NCBI RefSeq assembly: GCF_902170565.1
Contig: NZ_CABHXX010000098.1
Span: 1-64,000 of the forward strand
Origin: Yersinia thracica
GTDB taxonomy: Bacteria > Pseudomonadota > Gammaproteobacteria > Enterobacterales > Enterobacteriaceae
DNA length: 64,000 nt
Reading direction: 5' to 3'
Shown here piece by piece: positions 21,600-33,694 of this stretch. How positions within the stretch are numbered: position 1 is the stretch's first letter; each line of letters opens with the position of its first letter. The notes under the pieces are model-generated. The model was not told the origin of the DNA and made no database searches. It saw only the letters and a list, made by a program, of their open reading frames with translations. The position numbers and the translations under genes are program-made.

Positions 21600-22160
21600 A
21601 TGAACCAATGGCAGCAAGTCATTGAATGGTTACGTGCCGACCCCTATCGGATGCAAGCTTTATCTTTTGCCCGTGAACTTCGGTTAAACCAGTGGTGCCT
21701 GGCCGCAGGATTTGTCCGTAATCTGGTGTGGGATAAGCTGCATGGGCACCCTTCCTCGACGCCGCTAAATGATATTGATTTAGTCTATTTCGATGAGCAA
21801 AACACCCGCGAGCAATATGATTCACAGCTTGAAAAGCAACTTAATGACTCGACCTCCGCCCGACATCAATCATTCCCGTGGTCAGTCAAAAATCAGGCCA
21901 GAATGCACCTGCGCACTGGTCGCCAACCTTATACCAGCACCGAAGATGCCATCAGCTATTGGGTTGAAGTGGAAACGGCCATTGGTGCCAGCCTTAAAGA
22001 GAATGGCGATATTGAGCTGGTCACCCCGTTCGGTTTGGATGCTTTGTTTAGTAAAACTATTACGCTGAACAGCAAAAATGGTGAAATCGATACTTACTAT
22101 CAGCGGGTCAATAGCAAAGGTTGGCAACAACATTGGCCTGAATTGCGCTTAGTGGTTTAG
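21600..22160 (+). CDS. Nucleotidyltransferase-fold family protein (PF06042 type)
   Basis: The 186-aa protein shows the features of the NTP_transf_6 family: WCLAAGFVRNLVWDKLHG near residues 32-49, the acidic motif NDIDLVYFD near 59-67, and YWVEVETAIGASL near residue 120. It resembles minimal nucleotidyltransferases of unknown substrate, common in enterobacteria. It is monocistronic, with AGAGGAAAT upstream of the ATG. No partner toxin or antitoxin is adjacent. Confidence 0.75.
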   Translation: MNQWQQVIEWLRADPYRMQALSFARELRLNQWCLAAGFVRNLVWDKLHGHPSSTPLNDIDLVYFDEQNTREQYDSQLEKQLNDSTSARHQSFPWSVKNQARMHLRTGRQPYTSTEDAISYWVEVETAIGASLKENGDIELVTPFGLDALFSKTITLNSKNGEIDTYYQRVNSKGWQQHWPELRLVV

Positions 22161-22290
22161 CCACACAGAATTCACATGGGCGTTCAAAAAAACGCCAAGT
22201 GATAAGATGGTGTAAAACCGCCCTTAGAAGTTAAAGGTTAATATCCCCTCGTCGATAAGCATTACTCCACTCACGTTATTTCAAGGAATA

Positions 22291-22629
22291 ATGATGTCGA
22301 ACACAATCTCTACAGCATCAATCTCTGTGAGCAGCAGTAGCTCGTCGGACAACAGTAGCGCGGCGCAGATTAAATCTATTAATCAAGAGATCCAAAAACT
22401 GACCGAGAAGTTAAGCACTTTAAAAGATTCTGGTTTGACTGCTGATGAGTTGCAAAAGCAGCAACAGCAAATTCAGAATCAGATTGCCGCACTACAAGCT
22501 GAAGTTGCGCGTATTCAAGCCAAAGAGTCGGAGAAAACCAAAGAAGGGGACAACAATACGGTCAGCGCACCGGCCGGTGATGGCGTCAACCGCCCTTCGG
22601 CACAGAACCAGATTGACGTTTATATTTAA
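22291..22629 (+). CDS. FlxA-like coiled-coil protein
   Basis: The 112-aa protein has a serine-rich N terminus and then a continuous heptad region (QIKSINQEIQKLTEKLSTLK, and the glutamine-rich ELQKQQQQIQNQIAALQAEV). The tail is disordered and ends in NQIDVYI. This layout is that of the FlxA-like family, a flagellar-regulated protein of unknown role in E. coli. AAGGAATA precedes the start. A strong terminator separates it from ypeB. Confidence 0.7.
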   Translation: MMSNTISTASISVSSSSSSDNSSAAQIKSINQEIQKLTEKLSTLKDSGLTADELQKQQQQIQNQIAALQAEVARIQAKESEKTKEGDNNTVSAPAGDGVNRPSAQNQIDVYI

Positions 22630-22654
22630 TAAAATTGATATTCAGCTAATAATG

Positions 22655-22680
22655 ACAGGGCGCTGGTAACGCCCTGTTTT
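22655..22680. terminator. Terminator between flxA-like gene and ypeB
   Basis: ACAGGGCG and CGCCCTGT form an 8-bp stem with a 7-base loop followed by TTTT. It lies between convergent genes and may serve both. Confidence 0.8.
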
Positions 22681-22691
22681 AGCAGGAAAAA

Positions 22692-22907
22692 TCAACCGCG
22701 CTTGAGGGGTTTGACCAAACTATCCAGCCCTTCAATCTTGATGGCCAGAGTCATCTCCATCAGCATACCCAGCTTGCCTTGTGGAAACTCACCTTTGCGC
22801 GCAAACCAAAGCAGGTACTCCTCGGGAAGATCGATCAATACCCGGCCCTGATATTTACCGAAAGGCATACGGGTATTGGCTAACTCAACTAAATTTTCTT
22901 TTTCCAC
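22692..22907 (-). CDS. ypeB: DUF3820 family protein YpeB
   Basis: The 71-aa protein matches E. coli YpeB, including the family motif MPFGKYQGRVLIDLPEEYL and LWFARKGEFPQGKLG. Proteins of this family are small and of unknown role. The start is 32 bp after the ligA stop on the same strand, so it is the downstream gene of the ligA operon, as in E. coli. Confidence 0.88.
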   Translation of the reverse strand: MEKENLVELANTRMPFGKYQGRVLIDLPEEYLLWFARKGEFPQGKLGMLMEMTLAIKIEGLDSLVKPLKRG

Positions 22908-22939
22908 ATGCCCCTCCGAACGCCCCTTCGTGAGTAAGA

Positions 22940-24955
<2,016 letters not shown>

Positions 24956-24968
24956 TCACCATCAAAGA

Positions 24969-24994
24969 TAAAAAACCCCCGGCATGCGGGGGTT
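24969..24994 (-). terminator. Intrinsic terminator after zipA
   Basis: On the minus strand CCCCCGCATGCCGGGGG is followed by six Ts, between the zipA stop and the ligA start. ligA therefore needs its own promoter or readthrough. Confidence 0.85.
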
Positions 24995-25027
24995 AGGGTT
25001 AATTCGATTCATTGCGAGGCAACGTTA

Positions 25028-26011
25028 TCAGGCGGTTGCGTTTGCATCCAACACTTCGCGGATGCGGGCCTTGTACGTTTCCAGTTTTTGCGGAGTCATC
25101 ATGCGGCGCTCATCATCCAACACCACTCCGCCGACATCATCGGCGATACGTTGGGCTGATTGCAGCATCAACTTAAAGTTTTGATGCGCATCGCCATAAG
25201 ACGGCACCATCATAAACATTGAGACACCCGGCGTTAAGAAGTCAGACATGGTGTCAGGGTCAAAAGAACCCGGTTTCACCATATTTGCCAAGCTGAATAA
25301 TACTGGGCCACTGCCGGCTGGGCTAAGATGGCGATGGAAAATCCCCATTTCACCAAACTGGAAACCAGACTGAAGCACACTTTGTAGTAGCACTTCACCA
25401 CCCAGAGCCCCGCCATGATGGGCCGCAACATGCAGCACCAAAACGGTTTCTTTCAGCTTTTGCGGTTTCACTTCGGGAGCAGGAGCAACAGGCTCTGATT
25501 GTGATTCCACCCGAGCGGCATGTGTAGCCACAGGTTGTGGTTCTGCGTGACGCGGTTGTGAGTCATGTTCCTCAACCGAGCCAAACAAAGGATCACGCTG
25601 TGATTCATGCGGTGGTTGCTCAGCAGATAGCCCACCCAAAAGAGGGTCATCGTTATCTATTTCCACTGAACCTGTTTGCACTGAAGCAAAAGGTTTCTGG
25701 CGAGCTTCCGCCTTAACCTGAGCCGGTTTGGTTTCAGTATGCTGAATCACCGGCAGTTCATCGTCGTCTTCATCAAGATGATTAAACGAAGGCTTCTCTT
25801 GTGGATGAGCAGTGCGGACGCGCACTTCTCCCACCCCTTCATCGAGACTCTCGATCGGGGTTTCAACACGTTCTTGTTTCGGACGTTTAACTGGGCGATC
25901 GCGAAAAATTGATGAGCGCTCTTTACGGCTGGTCCATAAACCATGCAATAACAACGCTATTATGGCGATCGCGCCAACAACGATTAATATCAGACGCAAA
26001 TCCTGCATCAT
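25028..26011 (-). CDS. zipA: Cell division protein ZipA
   Basis: The 327-aa protein anchors FtsZ to the inner membrane. It has an N-terminal membrane helix ([20 protein letters not shown]), a basic stretch, a long acidic and P/Q-rich linker, and the C-terminal FtsZ-binding domain ([20 protein letters not shown] to the end). The ATG at 26011 (MMQDLRL) agrees with E. coli; the longer frame to 26050 is unsupported. It is divergent from cysZ. Confidence 0.95.
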   Translation of the reverse strand: MMQDLRLILIVVGAIAIIALLLHGLWTSRKERSSIFRDRPVKRPKQERVETPIESLDEGVGEVRVRTAHPQEKPSFNHLDEDDDELPVIQHTETKPAQVKAEARQKPFASVQTGSVEIDNDDPLLGGLSAEQPPHESQRDPLFGSVEEHDSQPRHAEPQPVATHAARVESQSEPVAPAPEVKPQKLKETVLVLHVAAHHGGALGGEVLLQSVLQSGFQFGEMGIFHRHLSPAGSGPVLFSLANMVKPGSFDPDTMSDFLTPGVSMFMMVPSYGDAHQNFKLMLQSAQRIADDVGGVVLDDERRMMTPQKLETYKARIREVLDANATA

Positions 26012-26230
26012 TACTATCTCTGTTGTTCCAATACATTGCCACCGCGGCAAACATTCACCCTTTAACTCTATTTCCCAACGTACACAAGTGCAAGTCCGTG
26101 CTCAATTTTCTTCAAAGAAAGATGATTATGCTAGATGTTTTGCTTATTTTTCGCACAATATGTGACTATGCAGTGTGAAATCATACCGATATGATACACC
26201 GGTCAACAAGCTTATAGAGAACTGAATGGT

Positions 26231-26998
26231 ATGGCGTATACGCAAAAAGCAGTAAAAAAGGTCAGTGGCATCCATTATTTTGCCCAAGGATGGCAGTTAA
26301 TTTCCCGTCCGGGTATCCGGCGATTCGTAATTTTGCCCTTATTGGTGAATATTCTGCTGATGGGAGGGGCTTTTTGGTGGTTATTCAACCGGATAGGTGA
26401 TTGGGTTCCCCAGTTAATGAGCTATGTCCCTGAGTGGTTGCAGTGGCTCAGTTATTTATTGTGGCCTGTGATGGTGATTTCAGTGCTACTGGTGTTCAGT
26501 TATCTATTTAGTACCCTCGCCAATTTTATTGCGGCCCCCTTTAATGGTTTGCTGGCCGAACAGTTAGAAGCCAGCCTGACTGGTAAGCCGCTGCCGGACT
26601 CGGGTATTATGGGTATCATGAAGGATTTGCCACGGATTATGGCGCGTGAATGGCGTAAATTAGCCTATTACTTGCCACGGGCTTTGGTGCTATTGCTGCT
26701 GTACTTTATTCCCGGCATTGGCCAAACCCTCGCCCCGGTTCTGTGGTTCCTGTTTAGCGCCTGGATGCTGTCTATACAATATTGTGATTATCCGTTTGAT
26801 AACCATAAAGTGAGTTTTCAGCATATGCGCAGTGCTTTACGTCAAAATAAGGTCGATAACCTGCAATTTGGCGCTTTGGTAAGTTTATTCACTATGATTC
26901 CTTTCCTTAACCTAGTGATTATGCCAGTCGCGGTCTGTGGTGCCACAGCAATGTGGGTTGAGCGCTACCGCGACCAGTTTGTTCAACCATCACGATAA
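26231..26998 (+). CDS. cysZ: Sulfate transporter CysZ
   Basis: The 255-aa membrane protein has four to six hydrophobic helices and the family start [21 protein letters not shown]. It imports sulfate for cysteine synthesis. It sits just upstream of cysK, the classic zipA-cysZ-cysK order. A GGGGCG/CGCCCC hairpin without a T run follows the stop codon. Confidence 0.93.
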   Translation: MAYTQKAVKKVSGIHYFAQGWQLISRPGIRRFVILPLLVNILLMGGAFWWLFNRIGDWVPQLMSYVPEWLQWLSYLLWPVMVISVLLVFSYLFSTLANFIAAPFNGLLAEQLEASLTGKPLPDSGIMGIMKDLPRIMAREWRKLAYYLPRALVLLLLYFIPGIGQTLAPVLWFLFSAWMLSIQYCDYPFDNHKVSFQHMRSALRQNKVDNLQFGALVSLFTMIPFLNLVIMPVAVCGATAMWVERYRDQFVQPSR

Positions 26999-27030
26999 TT
27001 TTGCAGGGGCGTGCTGGCCGCGCCCCTATT

Positions 27031-27070
27031 ACCGAGAATAAAAGTGATTTACCGAGATTAAAAGTGATTG
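27031..27070. repeat. 20-bp tandem duplication upstream of cysK
   Basis: ACCGAGAATAAAAGTGATTT is followed directly by a second copy with two changes. It lies in the region where CysB would bind to activate cysK, so copy number could affect the promoter. Confidence 0.6.
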
Positions 27071-27187
27071 GGATGAAAACTTATTTCCTAATCACATATC
27101 GATATACCAATTCCTTACTTCCATAGCCATACTGTTAGCGTATGCTTTGAACGATTCCTACATTTTCATAGAGTTAAAGGACGGGCT

Positions 27188-28156
27188 ATGAGCAAGATAT
27201 ATGAAGACAACTCTTTAACAATCGGCCATACGCCGCTGGTTCGTCTGAACCGTATCGGTAACGGGCGCATTTTGGCGAAGGTTGAGTCACGCAATCCAAG
27301 TTTCAGTGTTAAATGCCGTATCGGTGCCAATATGATTTGGGACGCCGAAAATCGTGGCATTCTGACCAAAGACAAAGAACTGGTAGAACCTACTAGTGGT
27401 AATACCGGTATCGCATTGGCATTTGTTGCCGCCGCACGCGGTTATAAATTAACGCTGACCATGCCCGAAACCATGAGCATTGAGCGCCGTAAACTGCTCA
27501 AAGCACTGGGCGCTAACTTGGTGCTAACCGAAGGCGCCAAAGGGATGAAAGGGGCCATTGCCAAAGCAGAAGAAATTCAAGCAACCGATCCAGACCGCTA
27601 TCTTATTTTGCAGCAATTCAGTAATCCTGCGAACCCAGAAATTCACGAAAAAACCACTGGCCCAGAAATCTGGGAAGATACTGATGGCGAAGTTGATGTC
27701 TTTATCGCGGGTGTCGGTACCGGTGGTACCCTGACCGGCGTCAGCCGCTACATTAAAAATACCAAAGGTAAGGCGATTATCACGGTGGCGGTTGAACCCA
27801 CTGATTCTCCGGTAATTACTCAAGCATTGGCGGGTCAGGAAATCAAACCCGGCCCACACAAAATTCAGGGTATCGGCGCTGGCTTCATTCCCGGCAACCT
27901 CGACCTGAGTCTGGTTGACCGTGTGGCATTGGTCACCAATGACGAAGCTATCTCTATGGCTCGCCGTTTGATGGACGAAGAAGGCATTTTAGCCGGTATT
28001 TCTTCCGGTGCAGCCGTTGCGGCAGCGGTCAAGCTTTCTGAAGAAGATGGCTTTACTGACAAAACAATTGTGGTTATTCTTCCGTCCTCGGGTGAGCGCT
28101 ATTTAAGCACGGCGTTGTTCGCAGATTTGTTCACTGAACAAGAACTGCAACAGTAG
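27188..28156 (+). CDS. cysK: Cysteine synthase A (O-acetylserine sulfhydrylase)
   Basis: The 322-aa PLP enzyme makes cysteine from O-acetylserine and sulfide. The Schiff-base lysine is Lys42 in [14 protein letters not shown], the substrate loop is [11 protein letters not shown], and the PLP phosphate loop is [12 protein letters not shown]. It pairs with the CysM isozyme at 33.7 kb. Upstream is a 190-bp control region with a tandem duplication; a strong terminator follows. Confidence 0.97.
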   Translation: MSKIYEDNSLTIGHTPLVRLNRIGNGRILAKVESRNPSFSVKCRIGANMIWDAENRGILTKDKELVEPTSGNTGIALAFVAAARGYKLTLTMPETMSIERRKLLKALGANLVLTEGAKGMKGAIAKAEEIQATDPDRYLILQQFSNPANPEIHEKTTGPEIWEDTDGEVDVFIAGVGTGGTLTGVSRYIKNTKGKAIITVAVEPTDSPVITQALAGQEIKPGPHKIQGIGAGFIPGNLDLSLVDRVALVTNDEAISMARRLMDEEGILAGISSGAAVAAAVKLSEEDGFTDKTIVVILPSSGERYLSTALFADLFTEQELQQ

Positions 28157-28178
28157 TCAGGTCGTCGCACTAAATGCT

Positions 28179-28207
28179 AAAAAAGCACCCTCACGGGTGC
28201 TTTTTTT
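28179..28207 (+). terminator. cysK terminator
   Basis: GCACCC/GGGTGC with loop TCAC is flanked by A and T runs, giving a canonical bidirectional-looking terminator. Confidence 0.85.
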
Positions 28208-28604
28208 GTGGCGCGCTTCAAAGTTTTTACTACATAAAGATTGATTTTACCCTCTGGGTTTAGTATTTAACCGGTCAATTATTTCGATACGCGAAATTAA
28301 TCGCGTATTGAGCGTTTCTCTGGCTGAATCGATTTATCAATTATGCAACACAACAAAAAATGTCATCACTGAACGCTGATTGAAGACATAACGCAAAGAG
28401 AGCATTATTCTTAGAGTTGATAGTGATGATTTTAGACCTGAATTCGGGTTGCATCAGAAACTGTCTTTGTGACTTGTCACTGGTTGAGGCATAGTCATGC
28501 GCGAGTTGAATGATGAGTTATGCGCGCACTAATACAGGCTAAAGTTTGGCTTTTACACTAAACTTTAGCTCCACAACATAAATCCAATAAGTTGGGGAAA
28601 TACA
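28208..28604 (+). promoter_or_regulatory. pts operon control region with a Mlc-like palindrome
   Basis: This long spacer precedes ptsH. ATTTCGATACGCGAAAT at 28281-28297 is an inverted repeat (ATTTCG/CGAAAT) resembling Mlc operators, and Mlc represses pts in E. coli. GTGACTTGTCAC near 28470 is a short dyad but its spacing is wrong for CRP. No coding sequence is visible. Confidence 0.5.
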
Positions 28605-28862
28605 ATGTTCCAGCAAGAAGTTACTATTACAGCACCAAACGGTCTGCATACCCGCCCTGCTGCCCAGTTCGTAAAAGAAGCAAAAGGCTTTGCAAGTGAA
28701 ATTACCGTGCTTTCTAACGGTAAAAGCGCTAGCGCTAAGAGCCTGTTCAAACTACAAACTCTGGGCCTGACCCAAGGGACTGTTGTTACGATCTCGGCTG
28801 AAGGCGAAGATGAGAAGAAAGCTGTTGAGCATCTGGTAAAACTGATGGCAGAGCTTGAGTAA
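28605..28862 (+). CDS. ptsH: Phosphocarrier protein HPr
   Basis: The 85-aa protein passes phosphate from enzyme I to sugar-specific EIIA proteins. The active His15 is in NGLHTRPA, and the regulatory-position Ser46 is in SAKSLFKL. It is first of the ptsH-ptsI-crr operon, with GGGGAAATAC before the ATG. Confidence 0.98.
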   Translation: MFQQEVTITAPNGLHTRPAAQFVKEAKGFASEITVLSNGKSASAKSLFKLQTLGLTQGTVVTISAEGEDEKKAVEHLVKLMAELE

Positions 28863-28909
28863 TCACGCGCGCTTCTTTAGTTAACACCAGTCAAGAGTAA
28901 GGTAGGGTT

Positions 28910-30637
28910 ATGATTTCAGGCATTTTAGTATCACCGGGTATCGCTTTTGGTAAAGCACTTTTACTGAAAGAAGATGAGATTGTCATCAACCGGAAAAAGA
29001 TCTCTGCTGACCAAGTGGAGCAAGAAGTCGAGCGTTTCAAAACTGGGCGGGCTAAAGCTGCTGAACAGTTGGAAGCGATCAAGACCAAAGCTGAAGCCAG
29101 TCTCGGCGAAGAGAAAGCGGCCATCTTCGAAGGGCATATCATGCTATTGGAAGACGAAGAGCTTGAGCAGGAAATCATAGCCCTCATCAAAGATGATAAG
29201 CAGTCTGCGGATGCCGCGGCTTATTCCGTCATTGAAGGCCAGGCGAAAGCACTGGAAGAACTGGATGACGAATACCTGAAAGAACGTGCGGCTGACGTAC
29301 GTGATATCGGTAAACGCCTTCTGAAGAACATTCTCGGCCTGACCATTGTTGATTTGAGCGCAATTCCGGATGAAGTGATTCTGGTTGCAGCCGATTTGAC
29401 CCCGTCAGAAACCGCGCAGCTTAATCTGGATAAAGTGTTAGGGTTCATCACCGATTTAGGTGGCCGCACCTCTCACACCTCGATTATGGCTCGTTCACTG
29501 GAGTTACCGGCTATCGTCGGCACCAGTCATGCGACCAAAGAAATCCAGAATGATGATTATTTGATCCTCGATGCGGTCAATAACAAAATCTATTTAAACC
29601 CAACTGCTGAAGTGATTGAGCAGCTGAAAGCGGTGAAAACTCAGTACATCACCGAAAGAAATGATCTGGCCAAACTGAAAGACTTACCTGCAATTACCCT
29701 TGATGGTCATCAGGTTGAAGTAGTTGCCAACATAGGCACTGTGCGTGATATCGCCGGTGCTGAACGTAATGGCGCTGAAGGTGTAGGTCTGTATCGTACC
29801 GAATTCCTGTTCATGGACCGCGACTCTCTGCCAACTGAAGAAGAGCAGTTCCAGGCTTATAAAGCCGTTGCGGAAGCCATGGGCTCTCAGGCAGTTATCG
29901 TCCGTACTATGGACATCGGCGGTGATAAAGACCTGCCGTACATGAACTTGCCAAAAGAAGAAAACCCATTCCTGGGCTGGCGTGCCATCCGTATTGCTAT
30001 GGATCGCAAAGAAATTCTGCATGCACAACTGCGCGCCATCTTGCGTGCATCAGCATTTGGTAAATTGCGTATCATGTTCCCGATGATTATTTCGGTTGAA
30101 GAAGTACGCGAACTGAAAGCAGAACTTGAACTGCTGAAAAGCCAATTACGTGAAGAAAATAAGGCCTTTGATGAAACTATCGAGGTCGGTGTTATGGTTG
30201 AAACACCAGCGGCGGCGGTCATCGCTCGCCACTTAGCTAAAGAAGTTGACTTCTTTAGTATTGGGACAAACGATCTAACTCAGTATACTCTGGCAGTAGA
30301 TCGTGGCAATGAGCTGATTTCTCATCTCTATAATCCAATGTCGCCATCGGTATTGGGCCTGATCAAACAGGTAATTGATGCGTCTCACGCTGAAGGTAAG
30401 TGGACCGGTATGTGCGGTGAACTTGCTGGCGACGAACGTGCTACACTGTTGCTATTGGGCATGGGGCTGGATGAGTTCAGCATGAGTGCGATTTCGATCC
30501 CACGCATCAAGAAAATTATCCGTAATACGAATTTCGAAGATGTGAAGGTGTTGGCGGAGCAAGCACTAGCTCAACCAACAGCGAAGGAATTGATGGATTT
30601 GGTTACCACATTCATCGAAGAAAAAACGCTCTGCTAA
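28910..30637 (+). CDS. ptsI: PTS enzyme I
   Basis: The 575-aa enzyme autophosphorylates from phosphoenolpyruvate and donates to HPr. The phosphorylated His189 is in [12 protein letters not shown], and the C-terminal PEP-binding barrel carries the catalytic Cys in GMCGELAGD. It lies 47 bp after ptsH. An ERIC-type repeat separates it from crr. Confidence 0.98.
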   Translation: MISGILVSPGIAFGKALLLKEDEIVINRKKISADQVEQEVERFKTGRAKAAEQLEAIKTKAEASLGEEKAAIFEGHIMLLEDEELEQEIIALIKDDKQSADAAAYSVIEGQAKALEELDDEYLKERAADVRDIGKRLLKNILGLTIVDLSAIPDEVILVAADLTPSETAQLNLDKVLGFITDLGGRTSHTSIMARSLELPAIVGTSHATKEIQNDDYLILDAVNNKIYLNPTAEVIEQLKAVKTQYITERNDLAKLKDLPAITLDGHQVEVVANIGTVRDIAGAERNGAEGVGLYRTEFLFMDRDSLPTEEEQFQAYKAVAEAMGSQAVIVRTMDIGGDKDLPYMNLPKEENPFLGWRAIRIAMDRKEILHAQLRAILRASAFGKLRIMFPMIISVEEVRELKAELELLKSQLREENKAFDETIEVGVMVETPAAAVIARHLAKEVDFFSIGTNDLTQYTLAVDRGNELISHLYNPMSPSVLGLIKQVIDASHAEGKWTGMCGELAGDERATLLLLGMGLDEFSMSAISIPRIKKIIRNTNFEDVKVLAEQALAQPTAKELMDLVTTFIEEKTLC

Positions 30638-30671
30638 TTCCACGATACTGGACTGCTGCCCAATATAAACT

Positions 30672-30795
30672 CTAAATAATTCGAGTTGCGGGAAGGCGGC
30701 AAGTGAGAGAGTCCCGATGAGCTTACTGTGTTGTAAGTGATTCGGGTGATTGAGCGCAGCCAACGCACATGCAGCTTGAAGTATGACGAGTATAA
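30672..30795. repeat. ERIC-type repeat between ptsI and crr
   Basis: The segment contains the conserved ERIC core TCCCGATGAGCTTACTGT...AAGTGATTCGGGTGA and an end GCAGCTTGAAGTATGACGAG. Its inverted-repeat structure would form a long RNA hairpin in the polycistronic message. Boundaries are approximate. Confidence 0.8.
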
Positions 30796-30812
30796 ATACT
30801 TAGGAGAAGATC

Positions 30813-31322
30813 ATGGGTTTGTTCGATAAACTGAAATCACTGGTTTCAGATGATAAAAAAGACAGTGGCACTATTGAAATCGTCGCGCCGTTGTCTGGTG
30901 AGATCGTCAACATCGAAGATGTTCCTGATGTTGTGTTTGCAGAGAAAATCGTTGGTGATGGGATTGCCATCAAGCCTTCAGGCAATAAAATGGTTGCTCC
31001 TGTTGACGGCACCATCGGTAAAATCTTCGAAACTAACCATGCTTTTTCTATCGAATCAGACAGCGGCATTGAGCTGTTCGTCCACTTCGGTATTGATACT
31101 GTTGAACTGAAAGGCGAAGGCTTCAAACGCATCGCTGAAGAAGGTCAGCGCGTCAAGAAAGGCGATGTAGTTATTGAGTTCAATCTGGCCCTGCTGGAAG
31201 AGAAAGCCAAGTCTACTTTGACGCCGGTGGTTATCTCCAACATGGACGAGATTAAAGAAATGATTAAATTGTCCGGTAGTGTCACCGTGGGTGAGACGCC
31301 GATTATTCGTATCAAAAAATAA
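30813..31322 (+). CDS. crr: PTS glucose-specific EIIA
   Basis: The 169-aa protein takes phosphate from HPr and, unphosphorylated, inhibits transporters and controls adenylate cyclase. His76 and His91 (HAF and [11 protein letters not shown]) are the paired active-site histidines; the second is phosphorylated. The start is preceded by AGGAGAAG. The message from ptsI must pass through an ERIC hairpin to reach it. Confidence 0.98.
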   Translation: MGLFDKLKSLVSDDKKDSGTIEIVAPLSGEIVNIEDVPDVVFAEKIVGDGIAIKPSGNKMVAPVDGTIGKIFETNHAFSIESDSGIELFVHFGIDTVELKGEGFKRIAEEGQRVKKGDVVIEFNLALLEEKAKSTLTPVVISNMDEIKEMIKLSGSVTVGETPIIRIKK

Positions 31323-31338
31323 TTTCATACGAATATGG

Positions 31339-31368
31339 AAAACGGCGCCTTTGTGCGCCGTTTTTGTT
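31339..31368. terminator. Terminator between crr and the convergent sensor kinase
   Basis: AACGGCGC and GCGCCGTT pair around CTTTGT and lead into TTTTTGTTT. Confidence 0.85.
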
Positions 31369-31375
31369 TGATAAT

Positions 31376-32743
31376 TTACTCTACCGCACTCCAACGCGGC
31401 ACCCGTAAGATAATCACCAACCCACCCTGCTCGCCGTTTCTTGCTTCAACCTGCCCACCATGCGCCAAAATCACCTTGCGGGTAATGGCCAGCCCCAAAC
31501 CATAGCCTTTACCGGAGAGAGCTGATTGGACTCGGACGAAGGGATCAAAAATACTGGAGAGTTTACTTTCTTCAACGCCCGGTCCTTGGTCAGAAACCTG
31601 AATCTGGTAACTCTTATCAATCAATGAAAGCACCACTTTGACCTGTTGACCCTGGGCAGAGAATCGCAGCGCATTACGGACAATATTATCCATCGCCCGC
31701 CGCATCAGCTCGGCATTTCCCTTGACGGTATAGTCAACTTGCGGTGAGACCTGTAGCAGTATTTCAACCCCCGGTACTTGTGCTTCATAGCGAGCATCAT
31801 TGACCACCACGGCCACTAACTGGTGCAAATCGAAATACTCGTCATCATCGGCGATATTGTGGTTTTCGGCGCGAGATAACGCCAATAACTCGCCAATCAT
31901 CTTATCCAGCCGTTCGGATTCATGTTCAATGCGCTGCAATGAATTTGCGACATTTTGGGGGTTCTGACGTGCTAATCCAATCGCCAATTGCAAGCGAGCC
32001 AGTGGAGAACGTAATTCATGAGAAACGTCGTGCAATAACTGTTCACGGGCACTAACCAACTCTTTCAGCCGCTCAGCCATTGAATCAAAATCACGCGCCA
32101 CTTCGGTCAGTTCGTCATGACGACGGCGCATAACAGGCAACAGCCGCACCGACAAATCGCCCTGCGCCACCCGTTCAAAACCGGCCCGCAGTTGGCGCAT
32201 TGGCCGCGTCAGGTTCCAGGCCAGCAAGGTGCTGAAGAACAAGCCGCCCAGCACTCCCATCCAAATCATAGGGATCGGAATATTCAATATTTCATGGCGG
32301 CCCTCACTGGCTCTTCCCTGCTGATTGACTTCCCGCAACCCATCAATGTCGTAACTGATACGATAATTCTGACCATCCGATCCTTTGACCCAAGCTGTAA
32401 CGTCTCTGCTGTAAAACTCTGGCCCTCGGCCTTTGGCTGGCAACGCCTTATCCGGTGATTCTGTCGTCACTTGGGGGATTTCTGTCGCCGGTAAGACCGA
32501 AAAATGATTTTTATCTGTTTCTGACCAGTTCGCCGTCATGGCATTTAGGGCTGGCAGGCCACCACTTTGTAGCACCGAGGCCGCAGAAGCGACCTGTAAC
32601 TTAGCCATCTGCCGTACCATTTCGCGCTCAAGCGGTTCATGCCGATTGCCGTAAAAGGAAAATACCACCCAGAGCATCTGGGTCATTAAAATAAAAGTCA
32701 GCCAAAAACCCAGTAGGATTTTCCAGAATAACCGTCCACGCAT
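31376..32743 (-). CDS. Sensor histidine kinase, CpxA-like
   Basis: The 455-aa kinase has an N-terminal membrane helix (near residues 8-30), a periplasmic domain of about 125 residues, a second helix near 158-178, a HAMP linker, and His242 in LLHDVSHELRSPLARLQ. The HATPase domain has NIVRNALRFS and DQGPGV/GYGLGLAI boxes. The organisation is that of CpxA. The ATG at 32743 is 25 bp after the regulator's stop codon; a longer frame overlaps the regulator and is less likely. The signal is unknown. This pair is not at this location in E. coli. Confidence 0.85.
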   Translation of the reverse strand: MRGRLFWKILLGFWLTFILMTQMLWVVFSFYGNRHEPLEREMVRQMAKLQVASAASVLQSGGLPALNAMTANWSETDKNHFSVLPATEIPQVTTESPDKALPAKGRGPEFYSRDVTAWVKGSDGQNYRISYDIDGLREVNQQGRASEGRHEILNIPIPMIWMGVLGGLFFSTLLAWNLTRPMRQLRAGFERVAQGDLSVRLLPVMRRRHDELTEVARDFDSMAERLKELVSAREQLLHDVSHELRSPLARLQLAIGLARQNPQNVANSLQRIEHESERLDKMIGELLALSRAENHNIADDDEYFDLHQLVAVVVNDARYEAQVPGVEILLQVSPQVDYTVKGNAELMRRAMDNIVRNALRFSAQGQQVKVVLSLIDKSYQIQVSDQGPGVEESKLSSIFDPFVRVQSALSGKGYGLGLAITRKVILAHGGQVEARNGEQGGLVIILRVPRWSAVE

Positions 32744-32768
32744 ACTTAACTTACTCCACCAATAGCAA

Positions 32769-33452
32769 TTATCTGATGCGGTAGCCAATGCTACGAACCG
32801 TTTCAATATTTAACCTATTCCCCGGCAATGCCGCGAGTTTCTGTCTGATATTGCTGATATGCACATCGACACTGCGGTCATAGGCTTCCCGCGGCCGGCC
32901 TAACCCTTTGTCGGATAACTCATCTTTGGTGACCACCCGCTCTGGTGAGCGCAATAACAATTCCAGTAAATTAAACTCAGAAGCCGTCAAATCAAAGGGC
33001 AAGCCCCGCCATTCACTGCTACGGGTCGACGGATTGAGCGTCAAGTCGCTATGCGTAATGACACTGTCATCCGCCGAGGGCGCAGCGGGGTGCTCGTCAA
33101 AACGGCGTAATACTGCGCGCAGCCGGGCCACCAATTCACGGGGATAACACGGCTTCGGCATATAATCATCAGCGCCCATTTCCAGGCCGATAACACGGTC
33201 AATATTGTCGCCTTTGGCCGTCAGCATAATAATGGGTAAACGGCTTTTTTTACGCACTTGGCGCAAAACATCGATGCCACTCATGTCAGGCAACATAATG
33301 TCGAGAATCAAGGCGGTATAGTCCCCAGACAAAGCCGCGGCAATGCCCGCTTTACCGGTGACGACCAATTCGGCATTAAAACCTTCGCCGCTTAGGTATT
33401 CCCTCAGCATATTGCCCAGCTCAACATCATCATCGACTAACAAAATTTTCAT
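32769..33452 (-). CDS. OmpR/CpxR-family response regulator
   Basis: The 227-aa protein has a receiver domain with acidic DDD at residues 7-9, Asp51 in LILDIMLPD, and Lys in the TAKG loop. The C-terminal winged helix is typical (FDLTASEFNLLELLLRSPE and SVDVHISNIRQKL). It is the first gene of the pair with the CpxA-like kinase. The ATG at 33452 (MKILLVDDD) is the natural start. Targets are unknown; a second copy of the genuine cpxR would be expected elsewhere in the genome. Confidence 0.88.
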   Translation of the reverse strand: MKILLVDDDVELGNMLREYLSGEGFNAELVVTGKAGIAAALSGDYTALILDIMLPDMSGIDVLRQVRKKSRLPIIMLTAKGDNIDRVIGLEMGADDYMPKPCYPRELVARLRAVLRRFDEHPAAPSADDSVITHSDLTLNPSTRSSEWRGLPFDLTASEFNLLELLLRSPERVVTKDELSDKGLGRPREAYDRSVDVHISNIRQKLAALPGNRLNIETVRSIGYRIR

Positions 33453-33551
33453 CTCTTCGCTCTCCAGCCTGATTTCGGCTATTTTCATGCCTATTTGACT
33501 CGCGCGCAGCCGGTTTTACTCAATCCTTACATATTATTGAGTTTTGCTTGG

Positions 33552-33602
33552 GTTTGGGATTTAGTAGAGTTTGGGATTTAGTAGAGTTTGGAATTGAATA
33601 GG
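33552..33602. repeat. 17-bp tandem repeat in the response-regulator upstream region
   Basis: GTTTGGGATTTAGTAGA occurs twice in succession at 33552 and 33569, with a third diverged unit from 33586. It lies about 100 bp before the regulator's start codon and could change promoter spacing when copy number varies. Confidence 0.7.
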
Positions 33603-33694
33603 ATTTGAAATTGTTGAAATTAGCTGTCGAGCAGGGCGCGATTCAAACCCGGCTCGAGTCGCCATGATTCATCAAGATAAGTGCCAACCTATAA

